Positions 8,866-17,748 are shown, numbered from the stretch's first letter. The stretch is 64,000 nucleotides of DNA from Roseimicrobium sp. ORNL1 (GCF_011044495.1 NZ_CP049143.1:6448001-6512000); one strand, 5' to 3'. Made by a program: numbers and translations. The notes: generated by a model from the letters alone, not told the origin.

Positions 8866-9552
8866 ATGAAGACAGTCTTCTGGTTGTTGCTCGCAGCGCT
8901 CCTGATTTTGGCTTGGCAGAACCCTGACAAGGTACGGTCCTATACTGGCGTGGCCTCGAAATGGATCGGCGAGCAATCCCGCTGGGTTGCTGACAAATGG
9001 GACCCCGTTGATAAAGCAGAAGGCGAAGGCAACGAATCAGGGGGAGCAGGAACCTCGTCCACGAACGATGTGGTTCTCCAAGAGCTTCCAGAAGGCATGT
9101 TTGTCCTGCTTCAGGACGTCATGATTTCCACCAAAACAGATACGGTAAGATGGCGCGCCGGCACCTCCGTTCGCAAGCTGGGCGAAGGGGCGGGCAAGAT
9201 CCTGGTGAGCGACGGGGTGAATCAAACGACGGTGGATCAATCCATCCTCACACGGGACCTTCAGCAACGAAAGGCCCTGTATAGAAGGCTGCAAGAGGTC
9301 ACGGCTGGACAGGCAAAGCAACAGGCTCTGGAGCTGGAGAGGGAACTGGCTGCCGTGGAGTCAAAGATACTCTCGCTGCAGAACGAAAAGCGCCAGCTCG
9401 CGATTCAACTGAAGGAGAATAACGGCAGACAACGCCCAATGACGACCGAACAGGATTTCCTGGACCTTGCCATCAAGACCCAGGAACAGCGCCGGCTGGA
9501 AATCTACAAGCAACTGGGGCGCTCCACGCCGCAGATGCTGATCGCGCGCTAA
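8866..9552 (+). CDS. Membrane-anchored coiled-coil protein, unknown function
   Basis: A 228-aa protein beginning at the ATG at 8866 (MKTVFWLLLAALLILAW), a single N-terminal membrane anchor. A middle segment (VLQELPEGMFVLLQDV, then TVRWRAGTSV) has an SH3-like beta pattern. Residues about 140-190 (LQQRKALYRRLQEV, LELERELAAVESKI, LQNEKRQLAIQLKE) form a clear heptad coiled coil, which suggests a dimeric scaffold or envelope role. A longer frame from 8752 lacks a sensible leader and was not used. The family is not recognised. It ends 54 bp before a strong hairpin that separates it from the convergent pilT gene. Confidence 0.7.
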   Translation: MKTVFWLLLAALLILAWQNPDKVRSYTGVASKWIGEQSRWVADKWDPVDKAEGEGNESGGAGTSSTNDVVLQELPEGMFVLLQDVMISTKTDTVRWRAGTSVRKLGEGAGKILVSDGVNQTTVDQSILTRDLQQRKALYRRLQEVTAGQAKQQALELERELAAVESKILSLQNEKRQLAIQLKENNGRQRPMTTEQDFLDLAIKTQEQRRLEIYKQLGRSTPQMLIAR

Positions 9553-9606
9553 CATAGCCTAGTTTCTCGCCTGCTGCCTGCAGGCATCCTCGAGCTGATC
9601 TCCTAC

Positions 9607-9649
9607 AACGCAGAAGACCCGCACCAACAGGTGGCGGGTCTTCTGCGTT
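9607..9649. terminator. Bidirectional terminator-like hairpin
   Basis: A perfect 16-bp inverted repeat (AACGCAGAAGACCCGC with its complement), with an 11-base loop that can itself pair (ACC/GGT). It sits between the convergent genes ending at 9552 and 9772. No long T-run follows on the plus strand. Confidence 0.7.
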
Positions 9650-9771
9650 CTACCGGTCAATGGGCGTGCGAGGCTCGTTCGCCGCGTGAGATGTGAATCG
9701 GCGGAGCGACGACTGTGCCCCTCTGAAGCAGAACACAGCTCGTCACACCACCAACTATCCGGGCTACTCTA

Positions 9772-10881
9772 CTAGCCCAGCAATTTGCCAAACCAGCCCT
9801 TCTTCTTCTCTTTCAGAGCCAGCTGGTACTGCTGCTGGAAGTAGCCGACATCGCTGCAGTGCGAGGCGGCATCCGGGAAGGTGATGCGGTCGTCCAGCAC
9901 CAGTTCGAGGAGGCTGTCGTCAATGGTGTGCATGCCATCGGCAGAGCCAATCTGGATGAGGCCCATGAGCTGGGAGAGGCGGCGCTCACGGATGCAGTTC
10001 GCGATGGCGTTGTTCACCACCATGATTTCAGAAGCCATCACGAGTCCCGGCTTGTCATGCCGCGGCAGGAGGAACTGACACACCACACCACGCAGGGCGG
10101 CGGCAAGTTGGGCTGCCACGAAACGCTGGCGCTCCTCCGGGAACGCATCCAGCACACGTGTGATGGCGGCGCCCGTATCCGTGGTGTGCAGCGTGGCGAT
10201 GACGAGGTGACCGGTGCTCGCTGCGGTGATGGCGATGCGAATGGTCTCCTCATCGCGCATTTCCCCCAGGAGGATGACATCCGGATCCTGGCGAAGTGAA
10301 CTGCGGAGTGCCGCTGCGAAGCTGTGGGTGTCCATGCCCACCTCACGCTGATGGATGAGGCTGTAGCCCTGCTGGAACACGAACTCCACCGGGTCCTCAA
10401 TGGACACGATATTCGCGCAGCGCTGCCGGGCGATGGTCTGCGTCATGCTGGCGAGGGTGTGGCTCTTGCCGGAGCCGCTCGATCCGGTCACGAGGATGAG
10501 GCCCGCCTTTTCCTGGCACCAGCGCTCCACCGTGGGTGAGTGCCCCAGCGTGGTCAGGTCCGGCACTTCATCGGGAATGAAACGGAAGCTCGCTTCCACT
10601 GCCCCCAGGGCATAGCGCGCATTGGCTCTCAGGCGCCCGGCGGACTCCACCTCCATGCTGAAATCCAGCTCCCACTCCTGCTCCAGCCGCACCCGCTGGG
10701 AATCACGCAGCACCCCATAGATGAGCTCGCGGGTGTCTTCGCCGGTCAGGATTTCATCCGTCAGCGGCTGCAACGTACCGAAGACGCGCATGGAAGGCTG
10801 CGCGCGCGCGGTGATGTGCAAATCCGAGGCGCCGTGCTGGCGCGCCATGAGAAGGTAATCAACCAGGTCGTGTTGTGGCAT
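9772..10881 (-). CDS. pilT: PilT/PilU-type twitching ATPase (second of a tandem pair)
   Basis: A 369-aa hexameric secretion-type ATPase expected to power type IV pilus retraction at the inner membrane. Walker A GSSGSGKSHT, Asp box (SIEDPVEFVF), QREVGMDT, Walker B (ILLGEMRDEETI) and His box (HLVIATLHTTD) are all present, so it should be active. The C-terminus keeps the GMHTIDDSLLELV segment typical of PilT/PilU. It lies 35 bp downstream of another pilT-like gene, an arrangement like pilT-pilU. Which of the two drives retraction cannot be decided from sequence alone. Confidence 0.93.
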   Translation of the reverse strand: MPQHDLVDYLLMARQHGASDLHITARAQPSMRVFGTLQPLTDEILTGEDTRELIYGVLRDSQRVRLEQEWELDFSMEVESAGRLRANARYALGAVEASFRFIPDEVPDLTTLGHSPTVERWCQEKAGLILVTGSSGSGKSHTLASMTQTIARQRCANIVSIEDPVEFVFQQGYSLIHQREVGMDTHSFAAALRSSLRQDPDVILLGEMRDEETIRIAITAASTGHLVIATLHTTDTGAAITRVLDAFPEERQRFVAAQLAAALRGVVCQFLLPRHDKPGLVMASEIMVVNNAIANCIRERRLSQLMGLIQIGSADGMHTIDDSLLELVLDDRITFPDAASHCSDVGYFQQQYQLALKEKKKGWFGKLLG

Positions 10882-10916
10882 GGGTGGAGGGGAAGGGGGT
10901 GCTGCTACTTCTGCTA

Positions 10917-11972
<1,056 letters not shown>

Positions 11973-12162
11973 GCGCGGGAATGGATACCACGGAGCGGCG
12001 CTCGAACGCAATGGGGAATGCGTGGTGACGATGCTTCCGCATAAATATTTGCGCGTGGGGAGAAGCATCTCCTGTCACGCGTGCCAGCGGCCCCTCAGCG
12101 AAGTCCAAGGATGGCCAGGCCACGCGCTACCCCCGCCGGTACCCCTCCAAGTGGCGATACCT

Positions 12163-12657
12163 TCACGATGGGTCAGCCATCATCTCCTTCAGCCGCGCCA
12201 CTTCTTCAGCCGGCATCTCTTTGAACAGGGGCTTGAGCGTACGATTGCCCACCATCTTGCCCTCTCGGAAGTACAACCAATCCGCGATGTCCACCTCGGG
12301 AATCTCGATCCGGTCGCCGAGCTTCACGTTTGTCACTCCGTTCGGCGTGTTGTTGATGGTGCCCATCGTCTTGCCACCACCCCGCTCAAGGTCAATCAGC
12401 CAGAAGTACTCGACTATGTCCCCGTCGGTGATCTTCACCTTCATCGCGAAGTCGCTCTCGCCACGCTCGCGCTTGTCAAAGACCTTCCAGAATTCCGGAA
12501 GAGTCCGCCTCGCCTCGGCGATGGCGGCTGCCATGTCAGGATCGCCGCTCTGAACGCTGACCACCTTGTCCTTGTCCTTATCCTGCTTCGAGCAACCGGT
12601 GACAAGCGTCAGCAGAACGGTGACGACCACGATCGTGGTTTGTAGTGCACGACTCAT
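12163..12657 (-). CDS. DUF2314 lipoprotein
   Basis: A 164-aa protein starting at the ATG at 12657 (MSRALQTTIVVVTVLL), with a signal peptide and lipobox LVTGC, hence a likely lipoprotein. The mature part matches the DUF2314/YegJ pattern: FAMKVKITDGD, EYFWLIDLE, GTINNTPNG, KLGDRIEIP, DWLYFREGKMVGNRTL. The biochemical role of the family is unknown. It is the last of the leftward run of small genes that extends to about 16.1 kb, and follows the gene at 12674 after only 16 bp, so the two are probably co-transcribed. Confidence 0.85.
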   Translation of the reverse strand: MSRALQTTIVVVTVLLTLVTGCSKQDKDKDKVVSVQSGDPDMAAAIAEARRTLPEFWKVFDKRERGESDFAMKVKITDGDIVEYFWLIDLERGGGKTMGTINNTPNGVTNVKLGDRIEIPEVDIADWLYFREGKMVGNRTLKPLFKEMPAEEVARLKEMMADPS

Positions 12658-12673
12658 GGGAAGCTTGAAGCAC

Positions 12674-13087
12674 TCACTTGTAGAGGATGTCTGGGCGCCC
12701 CTTCGTGGGATAGCGAATGGCAAAACCAACAGCGTGAAAATCGGGTGTCCAGATATGAACCTCGCTTCCGTCCGTCAGGAGGTACCGAAGCGTGCCGCCT
12801 GCTCTGGAGGGCCCGCCGGTACCCTTGGTCTTGGAGTAGATGAGTTGCGGACTGAATGCATCCGGCAGCCCGAAAGCATCGAGCACATCCTGAATTCCCG
12901 GCGGACGGGGTGGACCACGAAAGAGCTCATGCACGGCATCCGATGTCCGGTTGGAGCGGCCCGACTTCGTCGCCAGCTGTGCAGGAAGCTGCGCGCTCCA
13001 TGCCCACTTGTCCTGCCCCGCCGCAGAAACGGAGTCTCCCCCGACGGTGAATGCCAGAAATACGAAGGTGAGAATTATCCGGTTCAT
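12674..13087 (-). CDS. Small exported protein, unknown function
   Basis: A 137-aa protein from the ATG at 13087 (MNRIILTFVFLAFTVGG), with a signal peptide cleaved near VSAAG. The C-terminal half (LRYLLTDGSEVHIWTPD, then GFAIRYPTKGRP) looks like a small beta sheet; no family was recognised. The frame is open to 13141, but the upstream extension lacks a leader. It probably forms a two-gene unit with the DUF2314 lipoprotein 16 bp downstream. Confidence 0.7.
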   Translation of the reverse strand: MNRIILTFVFLAFTVGGDSVSAAGQDKWAWSAQLPAQLATKSGRSNRTSDAVHELFRGPPRPPGIQDVLDAFGLPDAFSPQLIYSKTKGTGGPSRAGGTLRYLLTDGSEVHIWTPDFHAVGFAIRYPTKGRPDILYK

Positions 13088-13247
13088 GGGTATGCGGATG
13101 GTGCGCGAGGCCGTTTGCGGTGGCGGCATGCAATTCGACATTGGCAGACTTCGATTCGTTGCGCGAATCTACATTCTGTCACTATAAAACGCGAGGGCGA
13201 TCAGGAAAGTGCGGAATCGATTCAGGACGGGCGCGGCTGCCTTTCTG

Positions 13248-13451
13248 CTATTCCCAAAGCCCCAGGAAAACTTTCGCTCCCAAGGCCACGCAGAGCAGAA
13301 TCCCCGTGCCAATAACCGCCACCCACTTCCAAAAGCGCAGTGTCTCCAAATCCCACTCCGAAGGGCCAACCCGGGAGTTCTCAATGGACCCCTTCCAAAG
13401 TTCATAGGGGCTCTTGAGAAGGTCTGCCAATACTGACAGGAGGGTGTCCAT
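13248..13451 (-). CDS. Small single-pass membrane protein, hypothetical
   Basis: A 67-aa frame starting at the ATG at 13451 (MDTLLSVLADLLKSPYELW), with one membrane segment near the C-terminus (WVAVIGTGILLCVALGA). No homology is recognised and no ribosome site is evident. Support is the clean amphipathic-then-hydrophobic organisation and its place in a same-strand run of small genes; moderate confidence only. Confidence 0.5.
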   Translation of the reverse strand: MDTLLSVLADLLKSPYELWKGSIENSRVGPSEWDLETLRFWKWVAVIGTGILLCVALGAKVFLGLWE

Positions 13452-13526
13452 GTGACTGGGGGGGAAAGTGCCATGAGAGGGACCGGTGTCAATTCGGCAG
13501 GCCGGACCATCAACCATCTCAACAAG

Positions 13527-13802
13527 TCAGCCTTGCTCTGTGTCATGAGATCGCCGCGACCAACCATAGCGAGCGACGCGAAGAACACCGAGGATGGCGA
13601 ATACACCCGCGGGCAAGATCCAGAACATGCCGCCGGATGTGACGTTAGCTCCGTCTGGTGTGATAAAGCTGGTATCCACTTGGGATAACTCGTGACGCCA
13701 CCGCCAGAAGCGGTCATGGAAGGCATACGCGAAAAAGCCGGCGATGCCGAAGTGGATGACCGCGAATATCAGGTGGCGTGATTTTCTTTTTTCTGGATTC
13801 AT
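13527..13802 (-). CDS. Small two-pass membrane protein, hypothetical
   Basis: A 91-aa protein with two membrane segments (LIFAVIHFGIAGFFAYAF, and FWILPAGVFAILGVLRVA) and basic flanks (MNPEKRKSRH; RRSH), giving a plausible topology with both ends inside. No family was recognised. It lies in the same leftward accessory run, 36 bp downstream of the MazG-like gene. Confidence 0.6.
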   Translation of the reverse strand: MNPEKRKSRHLIFAVIHFGIAGFFAYAFHDRFWRWRHELSQVDTSFITPDGANVTSGGMFWILPAGVFAILGVLRVARYGWSRRSHDTEQG

Positions 13803-13838
13803 GCTATTCGAGCGCCCCGGCGCCAGCGAGTCGCACCT

Positions 13839-14225
13839 TCAACTGAGACTTTTTCTGGCGCGCGCCTTCGCCTTGGTCCGTGGCGGAGTTGTTGGAAGCG
13901 ATCCCTTCAATTGCTGCTCCGTCGTCGTCAGAAATGCTTCCAGCGCACTTTCGGCGTCAATTTCCATCCGCTCAGCGAGCACCATCAGCCACCAGATACA
14001 CTCACCGAGCTTGTGCTCCAGTTCATGAGTTGCTTCCTTTTCTACAGGCCAGCGCCCTTGCTGTGCCATCGTCAGCCGGCCCACCAGTCCAGCGTCTGTC
14101 AGGAAGGCCAGAGCATCCTCTTCAACCGTCCATTTGCTGCCATGGTGCTTCAACTCCAGTTGGTGATAGGACTCCCTGATCTTTCGCGCCCTTGTCACCG
14201 CTTTGCTAAAATCAATATTCTTCAT
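13839..14225 (-). CDS. MazG-like all-alpha protein
   Basis: A 128-aa, mostly helical protein. The segment ELEHKLGECIWWLMVLAERM recalls the metal-binding ExxE helix of the MazG/all-alpha NTP pyrophosphohydrolase superfamily, but the second acidic motif (ExxD) is weak. The C-terminal 20 residues are a basic, Pro/Lys/Arg-rich tail. If functional it might hydrolyse non-canonical or alarmone nucleotides. The assignment is tentative; a structural search would settle it. It sits 49 bp downstream of the GNAT gene and may be co-transcribed. Confidence 0.6.
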   Translation of the reverse strand: MKNIDFSKAVTRARKIRESYHQLELKHHGSKWTVEEDALAFLTDAGLVGRLTMAQQGRWPVEKEATHELEHKLGECIWWLMVLAERMEIDAESALEAFLTTTEQQLKGSLPTTPPRTKAKARARKSLS

Positions 14226-14274
14226 GAGGCAGTGCTTTCTTTTGGCCGCTTCGCCAAGGTTTCAGTGAATGGCT

Positions 14275-14784
14275 CTACACGTCGCTACGGAGTCGGCCAT
14301 AAAGCGCGGTGTCATGACGTTTCCCATCTTCACTGCGCCAGGTTTGGCGAAGCTGACCTTCGAGGACAAAGCCGTTGCATTCAAGCGCGCGTCTCATGGC
14401 ATGATTGTCGACGCGTGTGCTTGCCTCAATGCGGTGAAGCAAGGGATACTCGGCAAAGAGCCACTCGGCCAGCCAGCCAATGGCGGCACGGCCAATGCCC
14501 CGACCTCGGCACGCATCGGCGATCCGAAGATCGAACGCAACGCTGCCGACATCGGCATCTTCCAGATCGAATGCCCGGACTATGCCGGCGGGTGAATCGT
14601 TCTCGTGAATCCAGAAGGTGCGCACCTCGCCGGGAGGACCAAGTCTGACTTTGCGCGCCTCGTCCAAGGTCAGCCTGGTCCGTGCATGAAATGGCCAGGT
14701 GTTCCGTGACAGGAAGCCTGCCGTAGCGTTCGCCTCCTGTTCGGGATCGATCTCCCGGAATTCAAGTTGTGGGGACTGCCACAT
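14275..14784 (-). CDS. GNAT-family N-acetyltransferase (RimJ/RimL type)
   Basis: 169 aa from the ATG at 14784 (MWQSPQLEFREIDP). The acetyl-CoA motif RGRGIGRAAIGWL (motif A, R-x-x-G-x-G) is followed by HRIEASTRVDNHAMRRALE and the GFVLEGQLRQTW strand typical of RimJ/RimL-like enzymes. An in-frame ATG at 14817 overlaps the preceding gene and would add 11 residues. The substrate is unknown. It is part of the accessory gene run, adjacent to small membrane proteins. Confidence 0.82.
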   Translation of the reverse strand: MWQSPQLEFREIDPEQEANATAGFLSRNTWPFHARTRLTLDEARKVRLGPPGEVRTFWIHENDSPAGIVRAFDLEDADVGSVAFDLRIADACRGRGIGRAAIGWLAEWLFAEYPLLHRIEASTRVDNHAMRRALECNGFVLEGQLRQTWRSEDGKRHDTALYGRLRSDV

Positions 14785-14795
14785 GGCTGGGCTGT

Positions 14796-15185
14796 TCAAT
14801 GCATGAATCCCCGGCAAAGCGGCGAATAGAGCGCCACTATCGCCACTGCGACGACGATGGTACTGACTGCAAGGAGCTGCATCTGAATCTGTTGACGCGG
14901 ACTGATGAAAGCAAGCGGCGCTAACAGCCCAGAGACCGAACCAATCATGAGAGCAAGCTCCAGCAGAGCATGCCTGCTATTGGTGGGCTCCAAAAATTTC
15001 CCAATGCTGATGAGCGCGATCAACGCCAGTGGAAGACTGAGCAGAAAAAGCAGCCCGGACAGGAAGCGGAGAGCAATTTGAGCTGCGATGAGCTTTGTCA
15101 GATCTGCGTTATCCATGGTGAAGAGCCACTCGTTCAGGCGCAATGTCGCGCCACACGCCCCCTCGACGGTTTCCCCAATGCTCAT
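14796..15185 (-). CDS. Small multi-pass membrane protein with a start derived from the pyruvyl-transferase gene
   Basis: A 129-aa frame whose ATG overlaps the stop of the preceding gene (ATGA), which supports this start by translational coupling; an internal ATG at 15116 (MDNADLTKL) is an alternative. Three to four hydrophobic segments follow (FLSGLLFLLSLPLALIALIS, LALMIGSVSGLLAPLAFI, LLAVSTIVVAVAIVALY). The N-terminal residues RLNEWLFTMDN are encoded by 15112-15154, a near-copy of 16412-16453 in the pyruvyl-transferase gene, in the same reading frame. The protein therefore looks like a chimera formed by a duplication. Function unknown. Confidence 0.65.
   Translation of the reverse strand: MSIGETVEGACGATLRLNEWLFTMDNADLTKLIAAQIALRFLSGLLFLLSLPLALIALISIGKFLEPTNSRHALLELALMIGSVSGLLAPLAFISPRQQIQMQLLAVSTIVVAVAIVALYSPLCRGFMH
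15112..15154 (-). pseudogene. Internal fragment of the pyruvyl-transferase-family gene
   Basis: These 43 bases match 16412-16453 with one indel and one mismatch and encode LNEWLFTMDN in the same frame. The match stops abruptly on both sides. It is evidence of a second, broken copy of the gene now intact at 16252-17499. Confidence 0.8.
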
Positions 15186-15487
15186 TGCTCTATGTCTTGG
15201 GGAAGACGGAATCTCTCCCGCACAATCTCAAGCGTGGAGCGGATGGCCAACTGAGAATATATGAATCCACCAATACCACCTCCAATCCCTGCACCCCAAT
15301 GGCCCAGGGAAGACAAGTCGCCAACGATTGAACCGACCGCAGCGCAAGCCCCGCATATCAAGAGGCCCAGCCATGACTTGCGTTTGCGAAGGCCTTCCTC
15401 GCTGCACGCTTGCCAAATGCGTTTCCGCTGAGCCTCCGGGAACACGGACAGCTCAGGTGGTGAAGGCGTGGTCCAGTAGACTTTCAT
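15182..15487 (-). CDS. Small glycine-rich membrane protein, hypothetical
   Basis: 101 aa from the ATG at 15487 (MKVYWTTPSPPELSVFP). Two hydrophobic, glycine-rich segments (LGLLICGACAAVGSIVGDL and GAGIGGGIGGFIYSQLAI) are flanked by basic residues. The stop overlaps the next gene's start (ATGA), so the pair is probably translationally coupled. No family was recognised. It lies between the two pyruvyl-transferase fragments. Confidence 0.65.
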   Translation of the reverse strand: MKVYWTTPSPPELSVFPEAQRKRIWQACSEEGLRKRKSWLGLLICGACAAVGSIVGDLSSLGHWGAGIGGGIGGFIYSQLAIRSTLEIVRERFRLPQDIEQ

Positions 15488-15544
15488 CGAGCAGGTAGAC
15501 AACGCGGATGTTAAACCCTCCCCCGCCTTTTGTCACCTCCCTTT

Positions 15545-15600
15545 ACCCCAACTCGCCCAGCGCCTTCTTCAGCGACGCGAATTCCATGTCCTGCTTCTGC
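15545..15600 (-). pseudogene. 3'-end fragment of the pyruvyl-transferase-family gene
   Basis: These 56 bases match 16254-16309 with three mismatches and correspond to the C-terminal codons (QDMEFASLKKALGELG). Similarity ends sharply on both sides. Together with the intact 3' end it forms a direct repeat around the toxin-antitoxin pair at 15647-16146. Confidence 0.85.
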
Positions 15601-15646
15601 AACTTCGATTTACCCGGGAGCTTGGACAAATTGACGAATGTCGGAC

Positions 15647-15940
15647 TCATTTCCTCCGCGCTCCGAAACTGGGATCACGTCGATTGTGTCGGATGACTGT
15701 GACGCGAACATGAGACTCAAACACTCTGAATAAAACGTGATAGGGAAATCTTTTCAGATTCGCCCGACGGCGACCACTCGCATCAAAATGATGCCTCTCT
15801 GGAAATTCGCGCACATGCTCCAGAACCTCTTTTAATTCCGCCCAAAATTCGTCCCCAAGCGTGCGGGATATCCCGTCGTAGTAAGCGAGAATTCCCCGCG
15901 CTTCAGAAGGCACTTTGGGATGGTAATAAACCTCCCTCAT
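15647..15940 (-). CDS. RelE/ParE-family toxin
   Basis: A 97-aa protein of the ParE/RelE toxin superfamily: an N-terminal YYHPKVPSEA strand, helical GDEFWAELKEVLEHV, then RRANLKRFPYHVLFRV and VRVTVIRHNRRDP, the conserved C-terminal strands with basic residues. Length is typical. Its ATG overlaps the antitoxin stop by 4 bases (ATGA). It would act on gyrase (ParE) or ribosome-bound mRNA (RelE); sequence does not decide which, though the RRANLKRFPY pattern is common in ParE-like members. Confidence 0.87.
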   Translation of the reverse strand: MREVYYHPKVPSEARGILAYYDGISRTLGDEFWAELKEVLEHVREFPERHHFDASGRRRANLKRFPYHVLFRVFESHVRVTVIRHNRRDPSFGARRK

Positions 15941-16146
15941 CGGCGGTCAATTTCTGCAAGGAACTCCGCATGTGACAACGGCTTCACCTTTCCAGAATCC
16001 ATTTCGATATCACGCCGGTTTGCCTCCTCATCATCAGCCCCGATCGGGGCCGACGGCATCCCAGCAAGAAGGTGGGCAATCAATCCTTCTCGCTCCTCCA
16101 AAGTCAGATGGTCAGCGGCCTCTTGAATTTCAAGGAGAGTGGACAT
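15937..16146 (-). CDS. Addiction-module antitoxin
   Basis: A 69-aa acidic protein of the 'addiction module protein' antitoxin family: an N-terminal LLEIQEAADHLTLEEREGLI helix, then PLSHAEFLAEIDRR at the C-terminus, the part expected to wrap the toxin. It precedes the ParE/RelE toxin with a 4-base overlap, the normal antitoxin-toxin order. The operon may be autoregulated as in related pairs. It begins about 105 bp from the stop of the pyruvyl-transferase gene. Confidence 0.85.
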   Translation of the reverse strand: MSTLLEIQEAADHLTLEEREGLIAHLLAGMPSAPIGADDEEANRRDIEMDSGKVKPLSHAEFLAEIDRR

Positions 16147-16251
16147 GACTAAACAATGCTCGACGCCAAGATGCTTTCAACTTGATTCGAATGCATGCCG
16201 ACCGGCCCTTGAGAATGGCGCCCGGCGTTCTCCTGCGCGACGCTTCACCCG

Positions 16252-17499
16252 TCACCCCAACTCCCCCAGAGCCTTCTTCAGGGACGCGAATTCCATGTCC
16301 TGCTTCTGCAGCACAATTTCGCGTGCCTTCTGCGCCTTTGCCTTCGCGGCAGCAGGGTCCTTCGCGATGGCCAGCACGGTGGCGGCGATGCGGGCGACTT
16401 CGTCTTCGTTGTCCATGGTGAAGAGCCACTCGTTCAGGCCGATGTCGCGCCACATGAAGCCCTTATTGGTCTGCTCGTCCCAACGGCACACGACGGCGGG
16501 GATACCGCTGGCGATGCACATGATGGGGCTGTGCATTTCATTGCCGAAGAGGCCGGCGCTGCGCACGAAGGTGCTGAGGGCTTCATCGGTGAGCCAGTAC
16601 TTGTCACGCCACACGACCTTCTTCTTCACGTCCTCGGGAAGGGGATCGTAGAGCATCTCCTTGCCCAGCGTGATCTGGGTTTGGTCTTCACAGGTGATGA
16701 GCACCTTCATGTCCGTCTCACGCGTGATGGCGATGATGGCGGCACGGTGCGGCGCGTGGTCGTGCTCCTTCTTCTCCTGGTTGCGCTTGTCCTTCACTTC
16801 ATCATACGGGCGGCCCTTCTTCACGGTCCACTGAGGTGTCCAGCGATAGCGGGGAATGCAGCAGAGGAATTTTCCCTCCTCCAGGTTATGCTCCTTCATG
16901 AAGGCGAGTGCGGCTTCGTCATTGCGCAGCTTCACCACGCCAAATGCGGTATCGGGTCCGAAGGCGGCGCCGGGCACGTTGCAGCCCTGCTGTTTGGCTT
17001 TCTCGAAGGAAACGCCGTCGCGGAAGTACACGAACTTCGCCTTGTTCAGCGTCTCGATGAGCGCGGGATCATCCGAGGTCAGGGAGATGCCCATGACACC
17101 AAAGGGCTTGCCGGTTTCCTTCACCCAACGCGCCACGTCCTTCCACGCGACGAAACCCGAGCCGGAACCGTGCAGCATGAAGTCGCACTTCTGGATGGCT
17201 TCCTTGATGGCGTCCTGCCCTTCCAGCACCTTCACCTTGGGGAAGTGCTTGGCGAAGAGCGCGTCCGCGCCGTTCTCCATGTTGCTCGTCCAGAAGTCGA
17301 CATCGGCATCGATGCCGTACTTCTCAAAGAGCTCCATCATGCCCAGGTAGTGGGCGATGTCGCCGATGTTGATGCTCTGCCAGCCATTTCGCAGGAGGAT
17401 GCGCGGCTTCCGCTGGCCCTGGGCCACAGCGGGAATGGAGGCGAGCGTGCTGGCCAGTGCAGCGAAGGCGGAGGATTCGAGGAAGTGGCGGCGGTTCAT
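16252..17499 (-). CDS. Exported polysaccharide pyruvyl-transferase-family protein
   Basis: A 415-aa protein. It starts MNRRHFLESSAFAALASTLA, a twin-arginine-like signal, so it is probably exported. The body matches the polysaccharide pyruvyl transferase family: NIGDIAHYLGMMEL, HGSGSGFVAWKD, GVMGISLTSDDP, FVYFRDGVSFEKA, FGPDTAFG, and near the end LFGNEMHSPIMCIASGIP. Cytoplasmic family members transfer pyruvyl groups to exopolysaccharide, so a Tat-exported form is unusual and its reaction is uncertain. Two fragments of this gene lie downstream, at 15545-15600 and 15112-15154, which shows that it was duplicated and broken. Confidence 0.85.
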   Translation of the reverse strand: MNRRHFLESSAFAALASTLASIPAVAQGQRKPRILLRNGWQSINIGDIAHYLGMMELFEKYGIDADVDFWTSNMENGADALFAKHFPKVKVLEGQDAIKEAIQKCDFMLHGSGSGFVAWKDVARWVKETGKPFGVMGISLTSDDPALIETLNKAKFVYFRDGVSFEKAKQQGCNVPGAAFGPDTAFGVVKLRNDEAALAFMKEHNLEEGKFLCCIPRYRWTPQWTVKKGRPYDEVKDKRNQEKKEHDHAPHRAAIIAITRETDMKVLITCEDQTQITLGKEMLYDPLPEDVKKKVVWRDKYWLTDEALSTFVRSAGLFGNEMHSPIMCIASGIPAVVCRWDEQTNKGFMWRDIGLNEWLFTMDNEDEVARIAATVLAIAKDPAAAKAKAQKAREIVLQKQDMEFASLKKALGELG

Positions 17500-17577
17500 G
17501 GGAGAGAGAGGGACAAGTGTGTCTGGTTGGTATGAGTCGCGGTGAGGCCGGTTTCAGACAGGAAAAATGCGTCAGCC

Positions 17578-17706
17578 AGGAGGTTAGGCGTCCTCGCCTG
17601 ACAGTGGATGTTAGACCTCCGGTCTGACCAGCAACGCATCAACAAGCCAATACTGTCGGGCTGGAAAGCCCAACATCCGCTGTCAGGCGAGGACGCCTAA
17701 CCTCCT
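17578..17706. repeat. Intergenic inverted-repeat doublet C
   Basis: The arms 17578-17612 and 17672-17706 are reverse complements over 35 bases with one mismatch. Each arm contains a TTAGGCG-TCCT-CGCCTGA hairpin, i.e. a TCCT loop. The spacer has a second small palindrome. Found in the gap 17500-17859, which holds no gene. Confidence 0.85.
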
Positions 17707-17716
17707 AACAAAGCAA

Positions 17717-17748
17717 AGCCCCGGCTCACCTTGCGGCGGGCCGGGGCT
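17717..17748 (-). terminator. Rho-independent terminator-like hairpin
   Basis: AGCCCCGGC ... GGCCGGGGCT forms a strong stem of about 9-10 bp. On the minus strand it is followed by TTGCTTTGTT. It lies about 110 bp after the stop of the Gfo/Idh/MocA gene and probably ends that operon. Confidence 0.65.

Noticed and set aside
12163-16146. Integron gene-cassette array
   Set aside because: The genes share one strand, but spacers as short as 12-50 bp leave no room for attC sites between most of them, no GTTRRRY/RYYYAAC pairs were found and no integrase is present.
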